Source: Verrucomicrobiota bacterium
GTDB taxonomy: Bacteria > Verrucomicrobiota > Verrucomicrobiia > Methylacidiphilales > Verrucolacustridaceae
Assembly (NCBI GenBank): GCA_016876055.1
Contig: VHDM01000080.1
Location: forward strand, 1 to 5,128
Direction: 5' to 3'
DNA length: 5,128 nucleotides
Shown: in pieces, positions 1 through 5,128 of the stretch
Numbering within the stretch: the first letter of the stretch is position 1
How the letters are laid out: every line of letters starts with the position of its first letter
The notes under the pieces: generated by a model
What the model was told of the DNA's origin: nothing
The model's input: only the letters and a program-made list of their open reading frames with translations
Database searches by the model: none
Translations under genes and position numbers: made by a program

Positions 1-375
1 CTCCGCCCGGAGTCGGCCCGCGTTGACGAGATTTCCGTTGTGGGCGATCGCAACCTGACCGCGCCGGGTTTCCACCGTGATCGGCTGGGCATTCTTGATC
101 GTGCTCGCACCGGTCGTGGAGTAACGCACGTGCCCAATCGCCCGGGTTCCCGTAAGGTCTTTCAAGTCCTGCTCGCTAAAAACCTGTCCGACGAGCCCCA
201 TTCCCCGCCGGATGCGGAAAGGGGAACCCTCCTCCCGGGCGGTCACGATCCCGGCGCTTTCCTGTCCCCGGTGCTGCAGGGCGTAGAGGCCGTAGTAGGT
301 CAGTTCCGCCGCGTTGGGATGCCCGTACACCCCGAAGACCCCGCACTCGTGTTTGGGATGGTAGGGAGTCTTCAA
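1..375 (-). CDS. purF: Amidophosphoribosyltransferase PurF, N-terminal part (runs off the left edge)
   Basis: Catalyses the first committed step of purine synthesis: PRPP plus glutamine gives 5-phosphoribosylamine. Only the first 125 codons are present, all within the N-terminal Ntn-type glutaminase domain; the phosphoribosyltransferase domain lies outside the window. The translation begins MKTPYHPKHE followed by CGVFGVYGHPNAAEL, then YALQHRGQESAGI (about residues 32-44), GHVRYSTTG (about 82-90) and IAHNGNLVN (about 110-118), all hallmark PurF blocks. Cys11 is the expected catalytic nucleophile, exposed after removal of a 10-residue propeptide; this resembles Bacillus-type PurF, whereas E. 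coli PurF has only Met before Cys. The start is TTG at 375-373: an in-frame TAG lies four codons upstream and no ATG or GTG start fits before Cys11. An AGAAAGGA Shine-Dalgarno lies just upstream. It follows purL by 42 nt with no terminator, so it is probably co-transcribed. Identity is near certain; the exact start is well supported. Confidence 0.96.
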   Translation of the reverse strand, partial: MKTPYHPKHECGVFGVYGHPNAAELTYYGLYALQHRGQESAGIVTAREEGSPFRIRRGMGLVGQVFSEQDLKDLTGTRAIGHVRYSTTGASTIKNAQPITVETRRGQVAIAHNGNLVNAGRLRAE

Positions 376-392
376 GATTCCTTTCTAGCCAC
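372..392 (-). CDS. Possible 6-codon leader ORF coupled to purF (speculative)
   Basis: In the purL-purF spacer a GTG at 392-390 opens a reading frame encoding MARKES and ending in TGA at 374-372. Its stop overlaps the purF TTG start (TTGA). An AAAGGAA Shine-Dalgarno at 399-405 lies about 6-7 nt upstream of the GTG, a better spacing than that of the purF site. Such an arrangement could deliver terminating ribosomes onto the weak TTG start. The ORF is short enough to arise by chance and no known family is recognised, so this is only a hypothesis. Confidence 0.2.
   Translation of the reverse strand: MARKES
379..386 (-). promoter_or_regulatory. Ribosome binding site that supports the TTG start of purF
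   Basis: The minus strand reads AGAAAGGA, then ATC or a base more, then TTG. The purine-rich core matches the 16S anti-SD region, although the 3-4 nt spacing is short. The upstream in-frame TAG overlaps the beginning of this site, so no longer PurF is possible. The site is evidence for TTG initiation. Confidence 0.55.
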
Positions 393-417
393 GGGGAATT
401 CCTTTGAGAAGCGCGGC

Positions 418-2661
418 CTACGGCCCCAAAGCTTTGGGCAGGGATTTTTCAAATCCATCCCTCAATTCCGCCACCGGCCAAATCATTTCGGCCCCATGTA
501 CGGTGACCTGCAGATCTTTTCCTCCCGTCCGGCCCAGGTGGGTGAGTTCCACGCCGCCCTCCTTGGCTAGATTTTCCACGGTAGGCATCGAAGTTTCGTC
601 CAACTCCACCAGAATTCGCCCCGCCCCTTCTCCAAACAACGCCTCCTCAGGCCTTTCCTTTCCACAAGGCACCCTGAATTCACCGCCCGCCGAACCTTCC
701 CCAAAGGTCATCTCCGCCAGTGCCCAGAGAATTCCTCCCTCCCCCACGTCATGCACGGCCCGCACACCCGGCTGCGCCAACACCATCCTCGTCACAGCAT
801 GGAGCTTCTTTTCGGAGACCAGATCCACCGCCGCCAACTTTCCCGCGATAACTCCGTGAACTTCCTGCAGGTAAAGGGAGGCTCCCAACCCACCCGAGGC
901 GGTTGTGCCTAGCAAGACCACCTCTCCCCCGCCGGTGCTGAAAACCGCCGGAGCCAACTTCACCCCCTCGTCCACTTTCCCCACCACCCCTACCACCGGC
1001 GTCGGATGAATCGGCCCCGAGGGCGATTGATTATACAGACTGACATTTCCGCCGGTCACCGGCAGATCAAAGGCCCGACACGCTTCGGCCATCCCTTCCA
1101 CTCCCTCCCGCAACTGCCAGAAGAGCTCCGGATCGTGCGGGTTTCCATAGTTGAGGTTGTCGGTGAGGCCCAGTGGGACGGCCCCGGCACAGGCCAGGTT
1201 CCGGCACGCTTCCGCCACCAACGCCTTGGAGCCCTCCCGCGGATCCTGGGCACACCAGCGACCATTCCCGTCCAGCGTCATGGCCACCCGCACCCAACCG
1301 CCACCGGGTTTCTCCACTCGCAGCACCGCGGCGTCCGACCCCGGCCGCACGACCGTCCTTAAACCCACCATGTGATCGTACTGATTCCACACCCAGCGGC
1401 GGGAGCCGGTGGCAGGAGACCGGGCCAGCTTGAGCAAGTCCTCCTTCACTCTCGGTTGGGCTGGCAGAATTTTTCCAAGATCGTATTTCTGTTTCTCCGC
1501 AAGTTTAGCGGGGGTCATGGCGGCCCGTTCATAGACCGGGGCATCGTCCGCCAGCATCCGCGCCGGCAAGTCCGCCACCACCTTTCCACCTTCCATGACC
1601 ACCACTCGTCCGGTGTCGGTGACGGTGCCGATCTCGGCGGCATCCAGCCCCCATCTCGCAAAAATCTCCTTTAGTTCCCGCTCCCGCCCCTTGCGGACGA
1701 TAATCAGCATCCGCTCCTGTGACTCGGAAAGCAGCGTCTCAAACGGAGTCATCCCCGTCTCCCGCTGCGGCACCTTGCGTAACTCGATCTCAATCCCCGA
1801 GCCCCCCCGGCTGGCCGTTTCGCAAGTCGAGCAAGTCAGTCCCGCCGCGCCCATGTCCTGCACTCCCACCACCAGATCCGGGCGGGCGTAAAGTTCCAGG
1901 CAGGCTTCGAACAAAAGTTTCCCCACAAACGGGTCCCCCACCTGGACGGCCGGACGGTCCGCTTTGCTTTCCTCCGTCAGATCCCGCGAGGCAAAGGCGG
2001 CTCCGGCCAACCCGTCCCTTCCCGTCTTGGCCCCCACATAAAACACCGGGTTCCCCACCCCTTTCGCCGCCCCACGCCGGATCTGGTCGTGGCGCAGGGT
2101 TCCCAGGCAAAACACGTTCACCAGCGGATTGCCCTCATAAGCCGGGTCGAAGACCAACTCGCCCCCCACCGTCGGTACTCCCACGCAGTTCCCATAATGG
2201 GAGATTCCCGCCACCACCCCGTGGATGAGCGAACGGGTCCGTTTACCGGCCTCCCCCGGCGCGTCGGGTCGGCCAAACCGGAGCGAATCCATGAAGGCCA
2301 CCGGCCGCGCTCCCATCGTGAAGATGTCACGCAGAATTCCCCCCACGCCCGTGGCGGCCCCCTGAAACGGCTCCACCGCACTGGGATGGTTGTGGGACTC
2401 GATCTTGAACGCCAACGCCAGCCCGTCCCCCGCATCCACCACCCCGGCGTTTTCCTCTCCGGCTTTCACCAGCACCGCCGGTCCGGTGGTGGGAAACTTC
2501 CTCAGTTCCTTGCGGGTGTTTTTGTAGGAGCAGTGCTCGCTCCACATCACCGAAAACATCCCCAGCTCGGTTTCGTTCGGTTCCCGGCCCAGACCGTTCT
2601 GAATCCGGTCAAACTCTTCCTCCGTCAGGCCCAGCTTGAGGGCAAACTCCTTCGCTTTCAT
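418..2661 (-). CDS. purL: Phosphoribosylformylglycinamidine synthase, large synthetase subunit PurL
   Basis: Synthetase subunit of the three-part FGAM synthase. It uses ATP and ammonia, supplied by PurQ, to convert FGAR to FGAM in the fourth step of the pathway; cytoplasmic. It has 747 residues, matching the small Bacillus-type PurL (about 740) and unlike the roughly 1300-residue fused enterobacterial enzyme. Visible blocks in order: MWSEHCSYKN (39-48, with the conserved His43), FKIESHNHPSAVEPFQGAAT (85-104), GVGGILRDIFTMGARPVA (105-122), VQDMGAAGLTCSTCE (267-281), ETGMTPFETLLSESQERML (301-319), then the second AIRS-like half with LTDNLNYGNP (499-508), TGGNVSLYNQ (536-545), HDVGEGG (637-643) and LFGEGAGR (675-682). 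Start: ATG at 2661-2659 overlaps the purQ stop as ATGA, with GGAAG six nt upstream (2668-2672). The stop is TAG at 420-418. No frameshift or missing catalytic block is seen. Confidence 0.98.
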   Translation of the reverse strand: MKAKEFALKLGLTEEEFDRIQNGLGREPNETELGMFSVMWSEHCSYKNTRKELRKFPTTGPAVLVKAGEENAGVVDAGDGLALAFKIESHNHPSAVEPFQGAATGVGGILRDIFTMGARPVAFMDSLRFGRPDAPGEAGKRTRSLIHGVVAGISHYGNCVGVPTVGGELVFDPAYEGNPLVNVFCLGTLRHDQIRRGAAKGVGNPVFYVGAKTGRDGLAGAAFASRDLTEESKADRPAVQVGDPFVGKLLFEACLELYARPDLVVGVQDMGAAGLTCSTCETASRGGSGIEIELRKVPQRETGMTPFETLLSESQERMLIIVRKGRERELKEIFARWGLDAAEIGTVTDTGRVVVMEGGKVVADLPARMLADDAPVYERAAMTPAKLAEKQKYDLGKILPAQPRVKEDLLKLARSPATGSRRWVWNQYDHMVGLRTVVRPGSDAAVLRVEKPGGGWVRVAMTLDGNGRWCAQDPREGSKALVAEACRNLACAGAVPLGLTDNLNYGNPHDPELFWQLREGVEGMAEACRAFDLPVTGGNVSLYNQSPSGPIHPTPVVGVVGKVDEGVKLAPAVFSTGGGEVVLLGTTASGGLGASLYLQEVHGVIAGKLAAVDLVSEKKLHAVTRMVLAQPGVRAVHDVGEGGILWALAEMTFGEGSAGGEFRVPCGKERPEEALFGEGAGRILVELDETSMPTVENLAKEGGVELTHLGRTGGKDLQVTVHGAEMIWPVAELRDGFEKSLPKALGP

Positions 2662-3350
2662 GCCGATCTTCCGATGCCGGCCGCCCCCAGCAGAATCCCT
2701 TTGCCGTCCAAACCGCCCATCTCCGGCTCACAGGCCCGCTCGGGATGCGGCATCATCCCCAGGACGTTGCCCGCCTGGTTTCGAATGCCCGCGATACTAT
2801 GGCTCGAGCCGTTTGGATTGGCTTCGGCGGTCACCCGTCCCTCCGCATCGCAGTAGCGGAACAAAATCTGCTGCCGCGCCTCCAGCTCCTCCAGAACCTT
2901 CGGTTCCGCCCGGTAGCAACCTTCCCCATGCGCGATCGGGATCCGCAACATCTGCCCGGTCCCATACCCGGAGGTGAAGCGCGAGGCCGGAGACTCCACG
3001 CGAAGATGGCTGGGCTCACAGCGAAAATGGAGACCTTCATTCCGGGTGAGCGCGCCGGGCAAAAGACCGGCCTCACACAAGATCTGAAATCCGTTGCAGA
3101 TGCCCACCACCACCTGGCCCCGCTCCGCCGCCGCCTTGACCGACTGCATCATCGGCGAAAAACGCGCAATCGCCCCGCAGCGAAGATAATCCCCATAGGA
3201 AAACCCCCCGGGCAGGATCACTCCTTCGTCGGGATCCAACCGGGTCTCGTGGTGCCAAACCAACCGGGCCTCCTGCCCGAGCCCCCGCAGGGCGTGCACG
3301 CAGTCTTGATCGCAGTTGGATCCGGGAAACTGGACGACCGCAAACCTCAT
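2658..3350 (-). CDS. purQ: Phosphoribosylformylglycinamidine synthase, glutaminase subunit PurQ
   Basis: Class I (triad) glutamine amidotransferase of FGAM synthase: it hydrolyses glutamine and passes ammonia to PurL. It has 230 residues, normal for free-standing PurQ (about 225-235). The N-terminus MRFAVVQFPGSNCDQD is characteristic. LPGGFSYGDYLRCGAIA (46-62) forms the conserved glycine-rich region. VVGICNGFQIL (81-91) is the nucleophile elbow with Cys85. MMPHPER (199-205) carries the other triad members, His202 and Glu204. ATG at 3350-3348 overlaps the purS stop as ATGA, and its own TGA overlaps the purL start the same way, so translation is probably coupled through purS-purQ-purL. No good Shine-Dalgarno precedes this ATG, which fits reliance on coupling. 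The catalytic triad is intact and nothing looks broken. Confidence 0.98.
   Translation of the reverse strand: MRFAVVQFPGSNCDQDCVHALRGLGQEARLVWHHETRLDPDEGVILPGGFSYGDYLRCGAIARFSPMMQSVKAAAERGQVVVGICNGFQILCEAGLLPGALTRNEGLHFRCEPSHLRVESPASRFTSGYGTGQMLRIPIAHGEGCYRAEPKVLEELEARQQILFRYCDAEGRVTAEANPNGSSHSIAGIRNQAGNVLGMMPHPERACEPEMGGLDGKGILLGAAGIGRSA
2668..2672 (-). promoter_or_regulatory. Ribosome binding site of purL, inside the end of purQ
   Basis: The minus strand reads GGAAG, a 6-nt spacer ATCGGC, then the purL ATG. It lies within the last codons of purQ. Together with the ATGA overlap it supports the assigned PurL start, so purL can be entered both by coupled and by new ribosomes. Confidence 0.5.
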
Positions 3351-3595
3351 CCGCCGGCCCGCAAATCCAGATGAAAGTTTTCCATCACCGGGTTGCTGAG
3401 CAGTTCCCGGGAAATCTCCTCCAGCTTGGCCTTGAGCTTTTTCTCGTCCCCTCCCTCGATCTCCAGCTCGATGTGCTTGCCGATCCGGACCGACTTCACT
3501 TCCTGCAAACCCATTCCTTTGACGGCATGCAGAACCGCTTCCCCCTGCGGGTCGAGAATGGAAGGCTTTAAGGTGACCGTAACGACCGCCTTCAT
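3347..3595 (-). CDS. purS: Phosphoribosylformylglycinamidine synthase subunit PurS
   Basis: Small structural subunit that is thought to dimerise and bridge PurL and PurQ, assisting ammonia transfer. It has 82 residues, the usual PurS length. Family features: a first beta strand MKAVVTVTLKPSILDPQGEA, in which the LKPSILDPQG block (9-18) is diagnostic, then VKSVRIGKHIELEIEG (33-48) and a C-terminal helix and strand ending NPVMENFHLDL (68-78). The start ATG lies one nt after the purB stop (TGA-G-ATG), and an AAGAGGTG Shine-Dalgarno (3607-3614) sits inside the end of purB. The stop overlaps the purQ ATG. Being next to purQ and purL makes the assignment secure despite the small size. In Bacillus purC precedes purS; here purB does. 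Confidence 0.97.
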   Translation of the reverse strand: MKAVVTVTLKPSILDPQGEAVLHAVKGMGLQEVKSVRIGKHIELEIEGGDEKKLKAKLEEISRELLSNPVMENFHLDLRAGG

Positions 3596-3596
3596 C

Positions 3597-4889
3597 TCAA
3601 AGACCGCACCTCTTGTAGATCAAGGCTTCGTGCCGGAGATGCCGTTTGGCATCCACCGCTTCGCGCAGCCCTTTGGAGCCGATCTTCCGGGACAGTTCCG
3701 GATCGAGCTGCAACCGGGTTGGAAAATCGGCACCCCCGCGCTGCCAGGCATCCATGGCGTGTCGCTGGATGGACTCGTACGCCTTGCGACGCTCCCAACC
3801 GGCCCGGGTCAGGGCGAGCAAAGCCCCTTGCGAGGCCCAGAGGCCTTGGGAGGAGCGGAGGTTGGCCAGCATCCGCCGGGGAAAAACCTGATGCCCCGCC
3901 ACCAACGACTCCAGTTCACCGAGAATGAAGTCGAGCAGGATGGTGGCGTCCGGGAACAAAACCCGTTCGGCCGAGCTGTGGGAAATATCCCGCTCATGCC
4001 AAAGGGCGACATTTTCCAAGGCGGCCAGGGCATGTCCACGGACGATGCGAGCGAGCCCGCAGATCCGCTCGGCATGGATCGGGTTGCGCTTGTGGGGCAT
4101 GGCACTGCTGCCCTTTTGTCCCTTGGCAAAACTCTCCTCCACTTCCCCCACCTCAGTCCTTTGCAGGTGCCGGAACTCCGTCGCCCAACGCTCGGCACTG
4201 GCGGCCACCAAAGACAGGGCCAACGCAAAAGCCGCATGCCGGTCCCGCGGCACCACCTGCGTGGCCGCTCCGGGTTTGAGTCCCAGTTTTCCGCAGACAT
4301 AGGCTTCAATGGCTGGGTCCAGATGCGCATACGTGCCCACCGCTCCGGAGATTTTTCCCACGGCCACTTCCCCCTTGGCGGCCCTCAGCCGTTCCTCGGC
4401 CCGGCGAAATTCGTCATGCAAAAGGGCCATCCGGATCCCGTGGCTGGTGGGCTCGGCGTGGATCCCATGGGTGCGACCGATCACCATCAGGCCCCGGTGT
4501 TCGCGGGCCCGTTTGGCGGCGGCGACCTTCACCTTGCGGACTCCCTCGATCAGCAGGTCGGCGGCATCCCGCAACTGCCAAGCCAGGGTGGTGTCGAGAA
4601 TGTCGGAGGAGGTCAGTCCTTGATGGATCCAACGTCCCGCCGGGCCGACGTGGGAGGCCACCTCCTCAAGAAAGGCGAGGACATCGTGCCGGGTGCGGGC
4701 CTCGTTTTTCTGAACCTGGCGCAGATGGAACTTGGCCCGCTTGCGAATCGTGCGGGCATCCTTGGCAGGGATGACTTTTTTTCGGGCCATGCCCTCGCAG
4801 GCGAGGACTTCAATCTCCAGCCAGCGCCGAAGTTTGGCTTCCTCGGTCCAGATTCCGGCCATGGCCGGGCGGGAATATCGGGGGATCAT
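3597..4889 (-). CDS. purB: Adenylosuccinate lyase PurB
   Basis: Fumarase/aspartase-superfamily enzyme acting twice in purine synthesis: SAICAR to AICAR plus fumarate, and adenylosuccinate to AMP plus fumarate; a cytoplasmic homotetramer in known relatives. It has 430 residues, matching the Bacillus-type enzyme (about 430). The N-terminus MIPRYSRPAMAGIWTEE is the family start block and fixes the ATG at 4889. Visible active-site segments: TRHDVLAF with His68, HQGLTSSDILDT (89-100) with His89, GRTHGIHAEPTSHG (138-151) with His141, and the signature loop KGSSAMPHKRNP (259-270) with catalytic Ser262. All expected key residues are present. It is the first gene of the minus-strand cluster, downstream of a terminator-like hairpin, and ends one nt before purS. 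No clear Shine-Dalgarno is seen before its ATG, so initiation efficiency is uncertain. Confidence 0.98.
   Translation of the reverse strand: MIPRYSRPAMAGIWTEEAKLRRWLEIEVLACEGMARKKVIPAKDARTIRKRAKFHLRQVQKNEARTRHDVLAFLEEVASHVGPAGRWIHQGLTSSDILDTTLAWQLRDAADLLIEGVRKVKVAAAKRAREHRGLMVIGRTHGIHAEPTSHGIRMALLHDEFRRAEERLRAAKGEVAVGKISGAVGTYAHLDPAIEAYVCGKLGLKPGAATQVVPRDRHAAFALALSLVAASAERWATEFRHLQRTEVGEVEESFAKGQKGSSAMPHKRNPIHAERICGLARIVRGHALAALENVALWHERDISHSSAERVLFPDATILLDFILGELESLVAGHQVFPRRMLANLRSSQGLWASQGALLALTRAGWERRKAYESIQRHAMDAWQRGGADFPTRLQLDPELSRKIGSKGLREAVDAKRHLRHEALIYKRCGL
3607..3614 (-). promoter_or_regulatory. Ribosome binding site of purS, inside the end of purB
   Basis: The minus strand reads AAGAGGTG, close to the consensus AAGGAGGTG, followed by 11 nt and the purS ATG at 3595. 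The spacing is a little long. It overlaps the Lys-Arg-Cys codons near the PurB C-terminus and supports efficient entry at purS independent of read-through from purB. Confidence 0.5.
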
Positions 4890-4952
4890 CGAAACTGCAG
4901 AGTGCTGATTTCCAACCCCTTCTTCAAGAATTCCGTGCCCACTTATTCAGCC
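4890..4952 (-). other. purB leader; no clear promoter recognised
   Basis: This stretch between the terminator and the purB ATG must hold, or lie just downstream of, the promoter of the purine cluster if transcription starts here. Candidate boxes are weak: AATAAG (matching four of six -10 positions) shortly after the 14-bp palindrome, with no good -35 at 17 nt, and TTGAAG or TTGGAA as a -35 with no matching -10. No long leader or fold that would hold a purine riboswitch is evident, since only about 60-80 nt are available. Confidence 0.25.
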
Positions 4953-4966
4953 TTTTTGCGCAAAAA
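4953..4966. repeat. Perfect 14-bp palindrome in the purB leader (TTTTTGCGCAAAAA)
   Basis: A fully symmetric palindrome with a central CG, located 64 nt upstream of the purB ATG. Its T5 arm on the minus strand also serves as the T-run of the adjacent terminator hairpin. A symmetric site with a central CpG resembles operators of LacI-family repressors such as PurR, but it does not match the E. coli PurR consensus, and the Bacillus PurR uses a different site. An operator role is inference; the simplest reading is a terminator tail that happens to be symmetric. Confidence 0.4.
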
Positions 4967-4991
4967 CCGGGGACGGGCCTAGGCCCGTCCC
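4962..4991 (-). terminator. Rho-independent terminator of the upstream gene, ahead of purB
   Basis: Positions 4970-4991 are a perfect 22-nt inverted repeat. On the minus strand it folds as a 9-bp stem (GGGACGGGC / GCCCGTCCC) with a CTAG tetraloop, followed by CGG and then TTTTT at 4966-4962. It begins 13 nt after the TAA of the partial gene at the right edge. The three bases between stem and T-run make it slightly imperfect. On the plus strand no U-tract follows and no gene approaches, so it is assigned to the minus strand. It separates the purine genes from upstream transcription. It could instead be a dispersed palindromic repeat. Confidence 0.65.
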
Positions 4992-5004
4992 TCCCCCCAG
5001 CTCT

Positions 5005-5128
5005 TTAGGACGGAGGAACCGGAATTTCCCAGCGACCAAAGAAGATTCTTAAGGCCTCGGGACGACGGGGAATTCCCCCGGGCAACCAAACGGTCACCGC
5101 CTTCCCCGGCCCATACCCCGTCACCCAA
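5005..5128 (-). CDS. Unidentified protein, C-terminal 40 residues (runs off the right edge)
   Basis: On the minus strand, complete codons run from 5127 to a TAA at 5007-5005. The tail begins WVTGYGPGKAVTVWLPGG and ends FFGRWEIPVPPS. It has alternating hydrophobic stretches and aromatic residues like a real beta-rich domain end, and its stop is placed 13 nt before a terminator hairpin, as expected for a genuine gene end. I do not recognise the family. A second minus-strand frame is also open here (to a TAG at 4981-4979), but that stop falls in the loop of the hairpin and its Gly/Ser-rich translation looks less protein-like. Third-position GC does not separate the two frames, so the choice is moderate. 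Confidence 0.5.
   Translation of the reverse strand, partial: WVTGYGPGKAVTVWLPGGIPRRPEALRIFFGRWEIPVPPS

Noticed and set aside
618..641. LFGEGAGR in PurL where Bacillus has LFSESQSR
   Set aside because: This is within normal family variation; all other nucleotide-binding and catalytic blocks are intact, so loss of function is not indicated.
40..859. Two overlapping plus-strand frames opposite purF and the end of purL
   Set aside because: The minus-strand translation gives unmistakable PurF and PurL motifs throughout; the plus-strand products are Pro/Arg-rich and unlike any family.
1804..1863. Cysteine pair in the PurL segment GLTCSTCE where Bacillus has GLTSSSAE
   Set aside because: From memory the Cys-containing version is common in PurL of many bacteria, and there are no further cysteines nearby that would suggest a metal site.
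2089..2856. A 255-codon plus-strand frame antisense to the purL-purQ junction
   Set aside because: Compositionally a GC-rich shadow, with no domain and no convincing ribosome site, lying over two certain genes.
3393..4982. A 529-codon open frame on the plus strand, antisense to purS and purB
   Set aside because: It lies wholly opposite genes with intact catalytic motifs. Its translation is rich in Gly, Pro, Arg and His with no recognisable family, as expected for the complement of GC-rich codons, and it crosses the palindrome leader. It is a shadow frame.
396..5075. Seven GAATTC sites (starting at 396, 612, 676, 729, 2334, 4928 and 5070), more than expected for a GC-rich 5 kb stretch
   Set aside because: They are in coding and spacer contexts with no regular spacing or shared flanks. 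At most they suggest the site is not avoided in this genome; no function can be argued.
5067..5078. Perfect palindrome GGGGAATTCCCC
   Set aside because: It lies inside the probable coding tail at the right edge, has no T-run in either direction, and is short enough to be fortuitous.

Overview
This window is a compact, ordinary housekeeping cluster for de novo purine (IMP) synthesis. Every recognised gene lies on the minus strand. In transcription order, from high to low coordinates, they are purB (adenylosuccinate lyase), purS, purQ and purL (the three subunits of FGAM synthase), and the first 125 codons of purF (amidophosphoribosyltransferase), which runs off the left edge. The organism is a GC-rich bacterium. 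The separate PurS/PurQ/PurL subunits, a PurL of about 747 residues and a PurF with a short N-terminal propeptide all belong to the Bacillus-type pathway, not the fused E. coli-type PurL. That arrangement is shared by Firmicutes, cyanobacteria, Verrucomicrobiota, many Deltaproteobacteria and others. The protein wording and GC content would suit a Verrucomicrobiota-like genome, but this is a guess from memory and not a demonstrated placement.

Layout from the right edge: positions 5005-5128 probably hold the last 40 codons of an unidentified minus-strand gene. Positions 4970-4991 form a perfect inverted repeat followed on the minus strand by a T5 run, a convincing terminator for that gene. It insulates the purine cluster, which begins with purB at 4889. 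A second perfect palindrome (4953-4966) lies in the same leader. From purB onward the genes are packed tightly: a 1-nt gap between purB and purS, ATGA overlaps at purS/purQ and purQ/purL, and a 42-nt spacer without a terminator before purF. This is the layout of a single operon with translational coupling.

Together the products cover three steps. PurF makes phosphoribosylamine from PRPP and glutamine (step 1). PurL-PurQ-PurS converts FGAR to FGAM (step 4), with PurQ releasing ammonia from glutamine and PurS bridging the complex. PurB acts twice, on SAICAR and on adenylosuccinate. purC, which sits between purB and purS in the Bacillus operon, is absent here.

I found no sign of a novel system, mobile element, CRISPR array, tRNA or rRNA. 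The items worth a second look are small: the TTG start of purF with a possible coupled 6-codon leader ORF, the double-palindrome leader before purB, the missing purC, and the unidentified gene tail at the right edge.
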